64,000 nucleotides of DNA from Agarophyton chilense (Eukaryota > Rhodophyta > Florideophyceae > Gracilariales > Gracilariaceae), in the NCBI GenBank assembly GCA_030374765.1, contig JARGXX010000088.1, positions 2,976,001 to 3,040,000 on the forward strand, given 5' to 3'. The notes under the pieces are model-generated. The model was not told where the DNA came from. It made no database searches and worked only from the letters and a program-made list of their open reading frames with translations. Shown here piece after piece: positions 53,187 through 63,223 of this stretch. Both the position numbers and the translations under genes were made by a program. Every line of letters starts with the position of its first letter. Position 1 is the first letter of the stretch.

Positions 53187-53663
53187 TTGAAACTTAAAGT
53201 CAATCATTTCACGTCTTCAACGGAAAATAGAACGACTACCAGCCCTTCCCGTCGCCGTGATGACCCGCTTCAAACTCTCAAAGAGATCATGAAGAATACC
53301 AGTTCTTGCCTGCGTGTAGGAGACGTGAATGGGAAACAGAACAGGGCGACAACTGTAGAAGACGTCGTGGACTTGAGGTCGTCAAATAATGACGTAGGAG
53401 ACGTGAGTAATAAAGACTTACGAGGTGTGATTGATAATGAAGTCGAAGACATGAGTGTTCTAAGAGCCCTTTTGTCTGGAACAGAAGCCCCTGGGATACC
53501 GAGTCCCAACAGGGAACCTAAGATGCAGTGTGTAGACCTTTTTTCCTATTCTTCTATCTCAAATCCTCACTGTGGTACAAGGACAACACCGAACAAAATG
53601 CAGGCATCAGAGTCAGATGGAGTAATGAAGAGAAAAAAAAAGCATGGAAACTATAGAGAATGA
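53187..53663 (+). CDS. hypothetical frame upstream of the transposase
   Basis: 158 codons, polar, with Asp/Asn/Ser repeats (RSSNNDVGDVSNKDLRG). The start is a guess: several ATG codons follow. It ends in an A9 run (near 53633), where a length change would fuse it to the transposase frame at 53643, so it may be the N-terminal part of the transposase. Confidence 0.35.
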   Translation: MKLKVNHFTSSTENRTTTSPSRRRDDPLQTLKEIMKNTSSCLRVGDVNGKQNRATTVEDVVDLRSSNNDVGDVSNKDLRGVIDNEVEDMSVLRALLSGTEAPGIPSPNREPKMQCVDLFSYSSISNPHCGTRTTPNKMQASESDGVMKRKKKHGNYRE

Positions 53664-56451
53664 CATTGGACTACAGCTTGATGATAGAAATTCTGATCTG
53701 ATCGATCGTTTTCTGTTCTTAGATAAAGAAGAAGAGATTCCTCCAGATATTTTCTACATACAAGAACCTTGACGTCCACGTTAGAGATGGAAAAGTAGAA
53801 AAGCACAATTCGCCTAGTGGTAAGAGTGGTGAGGTCGAAGATGACAAGGAGCACATTGAAGAATGCTTTAAGGCGGCGGTTATTGCTTATTTTCGAAGTC
53901 TATCCTTCGATGCGCCTGGTCATGATTCCATGAAAGAAGTGCAGCACATTGCTGATTGTATGGGCTACTATCTGTATACGAGGGAATCGATCTACGTAGG
54001 TGACAGGAAGCGGAGCCAAGCAAATGGAATCGCTAGGGACCGTTTCGTACTACACAAGGGCATCCTTAAGTGCGAAAAATACAATTCGGAGCAACCTGAG
54101 AGATGCAATTTCTCTCTCACTATCAAGACAGTCGGTTCAGACGATAAAGGAGCAGGTAGATCTTACGTCACGGACTTTACGGGGGCTAGACATAATCAAA
54201 ATCCAGCAGAAAGCTGCGGGACGAAGCGTCTGGCCCCCAAAATGCGCACCGAAGCCCTTCATATGACTAACACTCTTAGACTGTACTCTCAAGACACGAT
54301 ACGATACTTGCAGGACAAGTATAAGAAAAAAACCAATCCTGTAACGGCTCGGAAGCAACTCGGATATGCAGGTTCGTTGAGCAATCCAAAGAATCTGGAA
54401 TGCATGAGAATCTTTGAAGCACTTGTAGCCCTAATCAAAGAAGACGCAGGGAACCGGTTCTTCATCAACTGCGACTCCTCCGGGAGAATGATGTCCGCGT
54501 GCTGGTCGTTCAGGGAATGGTTTAATGAATACGAAAAGTGTGGAATTGTTCCAGTTATTTCTGTGGATTGTAAGGCAGTAGCGAATCGTTTCGGATATCC
54601 CTTATTCCCCATCAATGGGAGAACAAACGATGGCTTTAATCTAACGTTTTTCATGGAATTCATTGCCAGAGAGAGAGAAGAAGATTTCGTTCAGGTACTT
54701 TCTCGTCTTAAGTCTATTATGTTCTCTCCGGCAATGATAACTATGGACCAGAGCGTGCCATGCATTAACGCGACCGAAAAGTTCTTCGATAGATCCTTTA
54801 TTGCGCCGGACAAATGGCATCTGAAATCAAAACCAGATGAAGAATGTCACTTCGTGGTGTGGGAAGGTCGGAAGGAGCACCTGGTGCGATGACATGTCCC
54901 GAGACCTCTTTAACCTGAGAAGGTCGAGAAGTATATCAATTTTTTTGTCTAGAAGACTGGCATTCGAACAATGGTACTTCAATGGCTTGGATAGTAACCC
55001 TCCGGTTTGGTTCAAATACCTCTACCACTTGAAACCACAAATGTTACTGCTTTGTTTCAGAGGCGCAGCTGTGCCAAAGAGGTATCTTTTTCAAGGCAAA
55101 GGCTATACAGAGGCATCCAATTCTAAATAACTGGAATAAATTCTATCGAAAAAGTTGTCTTTCTCTAATATCCCTCACGAAATGCATCGGCTTACGAGAA
55201 AAAGAACAGTTGAAAGGCAATCCTCACATCTCATATTCCTTAGTCCGCTTAGCTCACGTGATCGATCTATCCGAGACAAACAGCTCCCTATCCCCACTCC
55301 AGTTCTGAACTTCATGATTAATGCGTACACAAGCTACGCGCTCCTGAAGTTTAAGGAGCTCAGTATAGTTCCTTCAAAAACGTAAGCAGTGTTAAGCGCA
55401 ACTATAGTAGATATCGAGGATGTGGAATGGCCTGAGCTCGAACAAGGTGAGAGCTATGTCGGACCTGTCGCCAAAGTCGAGCTAATATGGAGATAAACGT
55501 ATACCGCAGCCTCCAGAACCCTTTCCAAGCAACGTCCTTCCTATATATCAAAGGTCAATTTTACAGAATACTCCACTGCACCTATTACTGTGCTTTTTGT
55601 TTGTAGAATACACGGGACTGGTACAGAAGCCGAAAGAAATCTTGAAGGGCGCTGCAGCTGTAGGAAGAACGTCACCATGGGGTTTCCGTGCCGTCATATT
55701 GTTCGAAATGCAACGGTGTACGGCGAAAAGGTTCTTCGTCAGGCACGATTTAAAGTTGTACTCTCGGAGTATATTCAACTGGAAAAACTGTTTGACGCAT
55801 ACTGGAAGCGGACCTCGGGTGAATGGAACATTTTGGAAAGTGTCCACCATTCGTAAAACAGCAGATGTGATTGATGTAGATGCGTTGAAATCCAAGCTTA
55901 TTGCCGTAGAGGGGGCCAAGGACGCAGGAGCGGAGTTGAATGATCTCGTGACATCCAATTCGGATTTCGAGCTTCGCAACTACGGCCAATACTCAGACGA
56001 TAAGGCAATGTACGACCACATACATCGTTTTTCTTCCAGCATGGGCAATGTTGCACTTTGAAGAGTGCATAGGCTATTACAAATTGTTAAGATAATTCTT
56101 TATGATGGTTCTATTCTTTCCCTAGATCTTGCAGCTAGTGCAGAACCTGCAGGTCTTACGAATTCCGCGGGAAACCATAACTTCGATTCGACCCCAATTG
56201 GTCAAATTGACTTTTCGAAGATACGACCACCAATTCGGTCCTCCATAAGACCTTCGAAGCACAAGAAGAGCTTCGCAGAGTGGTTTTCCAGCAAGAAGCA
56301 ACGAATCGATGGGCTGCAATCAACTCTTTTGGCTTGTAATGGCTCTCAACCAAAGACACTGACTCTGCCTTCTCAATTTGATATAAAACGTGCGCAAGCG
56401 AGAGCAATAGATGTAATGGAAAGCTTTCATCAGATTCAAACTACACAATAA
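53643..56451 (+). pseudogene. FAR1-type Mutator-like transposase, frameshifted
   Basis: Pieces in order: METIENDIGLQLDDRN (53643); after a frame change, a FAR1/WRKY-GCM1-like DNA-binding part (YLYTRESIYVGDRKRS onward, 53930-54230); the MULE catalytic part with PVISVDCKAVANRFGYPLF and PAMITMDQSVPCINATEKFF, giving two of the acidic residues; a break at 54890; WYFNGLDSNPPVWFKYLYHL in another frame; then a SWIM zinc finger, RCSCRKNVTMGFPCRH (CxC...CxH, about 55640-55690). A basic tail (RPSKHKKSFAEWFSSKKQR) follows an in-frame TGA at 56059. At least four frame changes or stops make it dead. The order FAR1-MULE-SWIM is diagnostic. Role when intact: binds the inverted repeats and cuts the element out. 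Confidence 0.85.
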
Positions 56452-56760
56452 AGGAGTGAAACAGTTTGAGGCCTTTGTAGATATACCATGTGCATAGAAA
56501 AGGCTTCTGTGGATGCTGAAGAACAACTGCGCATTTGTTTTGTCGCTTGTGCATCTTTTATTTCGCTCGCGCATATGTTATATCGCTTGCGCATATGATT
56601 TGTCGCTCGCGCATCTGTCTTGGCGCTCGAAAAGTACCTACACAATAAAGAAATGAATCAGCTTGAGGCCTTTGTAAATATACCAAGTTCAAATAAAGAG
56701 CTTCTTTGAACGCTAAAGAACACCTTTGCATCTGTTTTATCGCATAAGAATTCGGCGCAT
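56445..56760 (+). repeat. subterminal repeats of the Mutator-like element
   Basis: A segment beginning CACAATAAAGGAGTGAAACA is repeated about 195 bp further on (CACAATAAAGAAATGAATCA), including GAGGCCTTTGTA. Between them are four units of TCGCTCGCGCATATG type at about 19-20 bp spacing (56541-56630). Such subterminal arrays can bind the transposase; this is inference. Confidence 0.7.
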
Positions 56761-56895
56761 GCGATTGAAGCCATGAAGAGCGAGATGGAGGTAAGCTGAG
56801 AAGCAAAGATTCGTGCTCCATCATCTGGACGTAATAACTGCTACAGCTTACTAGTCACCTTTGCATCTCCGGTTCAAATGTCGCGCCCTTTTTCT

Positions 56896-57176
56896 CATAG
56901 ACATCCTGAGGACTTGGCGCGAGGTGATTTGGGGAGAGGGGGCTCGAGTTGCGGCCGGCTAGCGCATTGGACGAGGAGGGAGAGAGGGAGATATGGACGA
57001 TGTGTGATTGGCCTGATACGCATATACGAAAAGAGTGCCATGCGAGCTCAGAGAGCGCACTCCGAGTTGCGGGCCACGGCGCATTGAACGGTATCTGAAA
57101 TGCGGCCAGAATTCTAATTGGTCCACATCTAGTCTATTTCATACATGCCCGAAGTCGTGTATTTTGGCCTTTTGCC
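56896..57176 (-). repeat. right terminal inverted repeat of the Mutator-like element
   Basis: Reverse-complement partner of 49222-49500, about 85% alike by eye. The outer tip GGCCTTTTGCC ends at 57176. Confidence 0.9.
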
Positions 57177-57799
57177 CCATGGTGGTGTGCAGCGCCGGCG
57201 TAATGATTACAGGTGAAAATCGTGTATTGCACACGCCCCGCTTTGCGCAATACAATAAAATTGAATTTTTGGAGTGGCGCCATATGCACAGCAATTTCAT
57301 AGCTGACTGTGAACGTCATATCCGTAAGAATAGGAAGGAGACACAACGCGGGTGGTTACAACTCAAGGGGACACACGTAGTAGATATGATCTAGAGAGTA
57401 CTGTGGGCGCTATCTTTGGATGTGATGCTCTCGGCCAGGCTTCACAGTATACATCAGCGGGAATATGCCTTTTCCGTTACTGAATGGCCCAGATAGAGAA
57501 ATGAGATATAAGTATTCCGATATAAACATCTTATTGATTTTCTTAGACCATGCAACCATATACTTATGTCAGTAGTCACTAGGGGTCAGACTTTTTGGCC
57601 TCCTTGTAACGCAATGACTGGTGGGTCAGCGTACGGGTCTCGACTGGTGTTAGCGTGGTAGAGTGGGTCCTAAGGTTCGAATCCTTGACGGCGGCACTCC
57701 CAGAGTACTTGGTGCAATGGGCTGGTGTTTACTGCGTAGTCCTACAGGTTGGAGCTACGGAAGCGATGGCTTGAAGGCCAATTGGTGGAACTAATATAC
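57177..57799. other. unassigned region between the Mutator-like element and element 4
   Basis: No gene. A perfect tRNA B-box word, GGTTCGAATCC, occurs near 57674 with a poor A-box 20 bp upstream (TAGCGTGGTAGAGTGG). The spacing is too short for a tRNA, so it is not called as one. Confidence 0.45.
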
Positions 57800-60050
57800 C
57801 AAAGGGGGTTATTTAGTATCCTAACGGTGCATACCTTACTCTAAGGGAAAAGCAACACTCGAGCCAAGTAAATAGTACTGGCAAGGCGCTGGGATCTCCC
57901 TGGCACTGTAATGCTAATCTATTACACTAATTTAAAAAATTAATAATCTACATGAGTCCCCCTGAGGGCGACCCGTCCACGTGTCGTCTGTAAGATACGT
58001 CAGGGCCCGGCGGCTTACAGGGCCCAACCGTTCTCGTCGCTCCTTCACATATCTCCCTCCTCAGGATTTGGCCGTCACGGTGAAGTCCAGATTTCCTCAT
58101 GATTGACCCAGTGGACGTGAGCGGTTAGTCGCTCCCAGGACCATTTGGTGCCACGAGACGTCACGTCGTCATCTCCTGCGTGGATGCCGGGAAGCCTCAG
58201 CTGACCATACGCGCCGAAGGGCAATTAATATGCCCAAGGACTGAAAATCCCACGCGCCGTGAGCGCTTGCCATAGGTGCATCGCCGGTTCATTCCTCGCG
58301 TAGCGTTGCAGACACGGTCCATTGGCTTCTTCTCCTCTGACGGTCATTGGGGCCTTCCTTAGTCTCCGTTCTTTCTTTGGCGACCCTCCGCGCTTCGTTC
58401 ACCGTGGTTCACGCCTGTCAGTTCGTTCGGGTCGATTTTGTCACCTCGCCATCCCATCGTGGTACTTTTCCATTGGTTGCGCGTGATGCCAAACTCGACT
58501 TAAAAGCCCGTCTGATACGCCGTTTTCCCTTCGGAATATGTCGCCTCCGTCGGCTTCCCCATCCATTTCCCGGCGGACCAACCTGCGGGCAACGGTACCA
58601 TGGATTCGAACAACCAAGCGGAGAGCTCTTTAAGATACCAAGTGACTTACGATCGTCCCGGGGACCGCTTTGACCATACCATCGGACGGAATCCGCTCGC
58701 AGTGCGTCATGCCACTCTTCCGTCCAATGTGGAAGACTACCAAATGTTTTGTCATATGTATCTCGACGCCCGAAGATTTGCCAAGAAACCCGATTTCCGG
58801 AGGGGCAGCAAGAACGCGCGCATCGTCTCATAATATAACGGATGGTTTCATTGTCCTGTGGATTCGCGTTCGGCGACGCAATGACGCACCCTCATCCAAG
58901 CGAAGGAGGAAGCCCAATACCAGTTCAGGGTGAACAAACTCCTTTCGGTCCTATACACGGACTTCATCTGGCGTCATGTGCGATTTCCTCCCGCGGGTCA
59001 CAACCTCATGGCGCGCTTATGTGCTCCCGGCGGCCGTATGAACGCCTGTTTTTTATGTCCAATAGGGTCTATTGGAACGAGATGCAAGAGCGGGATGGTC
59101 GTTTGCGTCAATCCCTGGGGTTCTTCTTTTGTTGGCACCAGGTGAAGTTTCACGAAATGAGCGCAGACAAACGTCTTCCGTTATATCTTTCGCTTTTCCA
59201 CGAGGATGAGAACCAATGGGATATGGATTGGCATGTCTCGCTGCTCCTTTTGGTTCCCACGCCGTCTGTGGTGGCGTACCACTCGTCCCAACTCATGGGA
59301 GATGACAATGACCAAAGGTCGTGGTTGTCCTGGCAGGTACTCTTCTTTGAGTTCGGCGTGATGACCCTTATGGCCTTCCAGGATACTTCGAAGTACGTAA
59401 TCCGTGGTAATGTCCGTTCGAAGGATTGGAGGGTATGGTACGACGAGAACATACCCGGTCCTCGAGGTCGCCTATTCCCGCTCTCAGACATCATGATCCG
59501 TTTCCTAAGGAACCTAGGCATCCAGGATATCATCCGTGGGACCCAGTTCGATGTTGAGGAGACCCAGGCCTTTTTTAATCATGTCCTACAGGTGAAGTGG
59601 GGCAAGACTCCCGCATTTCTTTGGTATGAACACGATACGGACTCATTCGCGCTGATTCCGCTACATCAGCAGGGTCGGGACGACGCTCGTGCCTTTCCCG
59701 CTAAGCTTCTGATGAATGAATCATCTGATATCCCGAGGCGTCATGTGCCCGACTATTATCCGAAGGCCATCGGTTTTGATCCCCTGTGCTTCGAACCTGA
59801 TGTGAAAGCCACGCCGTTGGTTTCTGCTGTTACGTCCGATGGAGAATCCTTCGGTGAAGATCCCTTCGCCCTACCCGTGGAGGGCGTTAATTCTCCGGTC
59901 GAGTCCGCTGTGGTCTTGCCGACCGCTTCTCCTCCTCCAGCTCCTCCGGGCGCTGCTCCTCAGTATCAACTCCCATGTGAGCCGCCCGTTGCCCAAGTGG
60001 ATATCCCTCCTGGCGAGGTTACTGTCGAGCCCGGAAGTTCTGTAGGTGAT
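57800..60050 (+). repeat. left arm of a 2.25-kb inverted repeat (element 4 3' LTR plus aORF)
   Basis: From CAAAGGGGGTTATTTAGTAT to about the PPGEVTVE codons of the aORF, this is the reverse complement of 61750-64000 at roughly 75-80% by eye. It includes the LTR-like GGCACTGTAATGCTAATCTA zone and the aORF leader. Exact LTR borders could not be fixed. Confidence 0.85.
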
Positions 60051-60527
60051 GCGCTGGCTCAAACATCCACTGGGGCGTCGAAATCGCTCCGTCTTCTCCG
60101 TTGCCACACCTTCCCGCTTCGGTCACGGCTGCGGCTTCGGATCTCCGTCATGTCTGCCGTGGTCCAACGGGATCAGGGTCTGAAGAACGCCATGGTCAAT
60201 AGGCTGCAGGAGAATGCCGAAGTGATGTCCCAGAAGGTTACTGTTGACTTGGATGCCCAGTATGGTCTAAATTTGATTGACCGGGAGGTTTCCGATTGTG
60301 ACAATAGTTTCTCAGGTGCATCCCCGCCAAAGAAGCGTGCTCGGCTTGCTGGGGCCGCTTCTAGTGGTTCAGTTGGCTTCTCGTGTGACTCTAGTCCCGG
60401 TTTCGCTCCTGTATGTCCCAATGAAGACGACGGAGTTATTCTTGCGCCGCCCCAGTGCGTCCTGTTGGTTTTCGGAGCGCTTTCGCGAACCTTGAAGTCA
60501 TGGAGAGGGCTGTTAGGCCTCTTCTAG
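58600..60527 (+). pseudogene. antisense ORF (aORF) of element 4, left copy
   Basis: Starts at about 58600 (MDSNNQAESSLRYQVTYDRP). Stops near 58831 and 58890 and a frame change near 59.03 kb break it, after which it stays open to 60527. Total about 640 codons. The central part is rich in Trp/Phe/Arg and looks globular (RVYWNEMQERDGRLRQSL, SWLSWQVLFFEFGVMTLMAF, NLGIQDIIRGTQFDVEETQ), then a Pro/Ala tail (PPPAPPGAAPQ, VDIPPGEVTVEPG) and a basic PPKKRARL nuclear-signal-like motif. No known domain. AATAAA follows the stop by 8 bp, suggesting it once made its own mRNA. Its right-hand copy at 63223-61750 confirms the reading frame. Confidence 0.75.
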
Positions 60528-60534
60528 TTAGTCA

Positions 60535-60540
60535 AATAAA
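60535..60540 (+). terminator. polyadenylation signal after the element 4 aORF
   Basis: AATAAA begins 8 bp after the TAG of the aORF and lies outside any coding frame of pol. It supports a separate plus-strand transcript. Confidence 0.5.
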
Positions 60541-60799
60541 TTAATGCTTGTGCTTTCCGAAGGTCGTTCTTGTATCTCAAACGTGCGTGCCCCGGGATGT
60601 CGTCCAGCCTTGAGAGCGTCCCAGGTCTGCCTCAGGTGTCGCCGAAGGACTGACCTTGTTCCCGGATGGGAAAGCTACGACGAACCGTCGTGCTCCGGCG
60701 AACCGTCGTGTCGGGAGGCGCTTTGGGAAGCTTTTCAGGATTATTCGGACCAATGGTTACCCCCTCCTGAAGGCTGCGCTCCGTGCTGCCGATTTTGCA

Positions 60800-61054
60800 T
60801 CAATAGCGGGCGATTAATTTAGACGGAATGGTTTGAAGCTCTTGCGAAGTGTCTTCCTCAGGTGTGTATCCGAACGAACGGACGCGATAGTGCATAGTTC
60901 CATCTTCTCCCTGACCGGCGGAGATGATGCGCTCAATCGCATATTCCGGTTGGTATTCATTCTCCGGCAGGAGAGTGTGGTCTAGAGGGGCGAATTCATC
61001 GTAGTCGGTTGGAAGAGATGGGTCATCGTCATTGGTATTAACCATCGGGTCCAT
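60800..61054 (-). pseudogene. chromodomain end of element 4 pol
   Basis: EYAIERIISAGQGEDGTMHY followed by RVRSFGYTPEEDTSQELQ matches the chromodomain pattern, but the central cage Trp is replaced by Ser (RSFGY against RWYGF in element 1), and the WEP-type end is lost. It is probably inactive as a histone reader. Confidence 0.7.
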
Positions 61055-61293
61055 GGAGCTAGTCGGGTCCCCTCCCCGGGAAGTGCCTTAGGAGGTATGG
61101 GGATTTGAGCTTTGACCTGAGTTCGTAGTGATTCCGTTGGGCCAGGGGACTGGGACTTTGGTTACGCGGGGGAGCTGGGAGCTCGAATCACCCGATCAAT
61201 CGATACCGTGTCCTTTAGGCCGTCAATAAGTAACGTAATGGTATGTTGATTGGCCTTAGGAACTGTGTATGGTCCCGTAGAGCGGGGTAAGAG

Positions 61294-61745
61294 CTACCGC
61301 GTAGTGGCCTTGAGGTCCTCACTGTCTCTCGGTGGCTGGTCCAGGTAGACAAGTTCTTCTTTCCCAGAGGTCGGTGTGTTCCAAACGGCCTTCTCGAAAT
61401 TGACCTTGCAACGCCGTTGGGCTTTGTTCAGTATAGTTCTCGCCGATTGGATAATGCAGTTGATGCGTCGGCGCGAGTAGCCCTTCGCCTGGGTAGGAGT
61501 CATTCCTTCGGTTATGTCCTGGGGTATGATAGACTCCTGAAGGTCCACAGCTGTCGGTGGCGGCGCTCTCGTCAGCGTTAAGTCGAAAGATGTTGTCCCC
61601 GTGGAAGCGTTCACCTGCGTATCGTAGGCGTAAACCAGTGGCTGAACATAGTCGTCCCAGTCCAGTTGGTGTTCCAATACGAAGTGTGCCAATGGGTCCA
61701 GAAGGGTGCGGTTGAAGCGTTAGTCTTGGCCATTGGGTTGCGGGT
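61294..61745 (-). pseudogene. C-terminal integrase fragment of element 4
   Basis: Begins with YHPQPNGQ, a stop, then RFNRTLLDPL, where the catalytic Glu of the QVERFN motif should be. It continues HFVLEHQLDWDDYVQPLVYA and STGTTSFDLTLTRAPPP, matching the same zone of element 2 integrase (EEHQTGWDELAQPLTYSYN). The N-terminal and core parts are missing: the sequence switches directly into an inverted aORF copy at about 61.75 kb. Confidence 0.8.
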
Positions 61746-61749
61746 GGTA

Positions 61750-63223
61750 CTACATCACCCGCAGGAGTTTCGGCTTCGACAGTAACCTCGCCAGGAGGGA
61801 TGTCCACTTGGGCGATGGGAGGCTCATATGAGAGTTTAGCCTGAGGAGCAGCGCCCGGAGGAGCAGGAGGAGAAGAAACGGTCGGCAACACAACGGCAGA
61901 CTCGGCTGGAGGATTGACGCCTTGTACAGGCAGGACTAAGTGGCCTTCCTGGAAGGATTCTTCATTTTACATACCAGCAGGAACCAAAATCGTGGCTTTC
62001 ACATCAGGTTCGAAGCACAGGGGATCGAAAACAATGGCCTTCGGTTAATACTCGGGCACCTTACACCTCGTAATGTCCGATGATTGATTCCTAAATGGCT
62101 TGGAGGGAGAGGAACGAGCGTCGTACCGACCCTGCGGATGTAGAAGAATCGGCGTGAACGATTCTGTATCGGGTTCATACCAAAAGAACCAGAGAGTCTT
62201 GCCCCACTTCACCTGTAGGACATGATGAAAAAGGGCCTCGGCCTTCTTGACGTCGAACTGGGTCTCACGGACGATATTCTGGATGCCCAGGTTCCTTAGG
62301 AAACGCATTATGATGTCCAGGAGCGTGATTAGACGACCTCCAGGATCGGGTATATTCTCTTCGTACCATACTCTCCAATCATCCGAACGGACATCACCAC
62401 GGACTCCGTACTTAGCTGTATCGAGGAAGGCCATAAAGGACATCACGCCGAACTCAACGAAGAGTACCTGCCAGAACAACCAAGACCTTCGGTCATTGTC
62501 ATCGCTCATGAGTTGGGACGAATGAAAGGCCACTACAGGCGGAGTGGAAACCAAGAGGAGCGGCGCGATACGCCAGTCGAGAGCCCATTGGTTCTTATCC
62601 ACATAGGGAAGCGATAGATATAGCGGAGGAGGTTTTTCTGCGCTCATGTTGTGAAATTCCAACTGGTGCCAACGGAAGAAGAACTCCAGGGATTGAGGCA
62701 AACGATCATCGGGGTCATTCATCTCGTTCCAATAGACCCTTTTGGACATCCAAAACAGGCGGTTACAAGGCGGTCGAAAGCACATGAGCGCCAAGAGGTT
62801 ATGACCCGCCGGAGGAAAGCTCAAGTGAGGCGAAATGAAGTCCTCGTGTAGGTCCAAAAGGAGTTTGTTCACCCTTAACTGGTACTCGGTTTCCTCCTTA
62901 CAATGTACATACGGCATCTCCGCTTGAATGAGAATGCGACAGCGCGTCGCTGAACGTGGATCCACAGGACCATGCAACTAACGGCTATACCACGAGACGC
63001 TGTGCGCGTTCTTATTGCCTCTCCGGAAATCAGGCATCTTAGCAAACCTCCGTGTGTCGAAATACAGATGACAGAACCTCTGGGAATCTTCTAATGAGGA
63101 CAGCAGAATGGGATGACGCACTGTCCGCGGATTTCTTCGGATGGTATGGTCATAACGGTCCCCGGGGCACTCATAAACCACTTGGTATCCCAAGGAGCTC
63201 TCCGTTTGGTTTTTCGAAGCCAT
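61750..63223 (-). pseudogene. antisense ORF (aORF) of element 4, right copy, truncated
   Basis: From ATG 63223 (MASKNQTESSLGYQVVYECP) one frame holds all the way, with in-frame stops at 62978-62980, 62045-62047 and near 61.97 kb. It matches the left copy through SKRVYWNEMNDPDDRLPQSL, SWLFWQVLFVEFGVMSFMAF, NLGIQNIVRETQFDVKKAEA and IDIPPGEVTVE-type tail. It ends by joining integrase sequence after TPAGDVV. Because this copy keeps one frame, it shows that the aORF was originally a single long protein and that breaks in the left copy are secondary. Confidence 0.75.

Larger units (their letters stand above)
49222..57176 (+). mobile_element. Mutator-like DNA transposon with long terminal inverted repeats
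   Basis: Outer tips GGCAAAAGGCC (49222) and its complement (ending 57176) head inverted repeats of about 280 bp. They are flanked by CCCTGGTGAT and CCATGGTGGT, a 10-bp duplication with two differences, within the 8-11 bp usual for this superfamily. Inside are an accessory frame and a FAR1-type transposase, both plus-strand and damaged. A later insertion (repeat X with a solo LTR) sits at 50194-51747, so the original element was about 6.4 kb. Confidence 0.88.
57800..61750 (-). mobile_element. element 4: 3' part of a chromovirus
   Basis: Reading on the minus strand: C-terminal integrase, chromodomain, then antisense aORF, then 3' LTR, the same order as element 1. Gag, PR, RT and the integrase core are missing because the element is cut at about 61.75 kb. 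Confidence 0.8.

Noticed and set aside
57640-57715. tRNA gene around GGTTCGAATCC
   Set aside because: A-box to B-box spacing is too short and no acceptor or anticodon stem can be formed.
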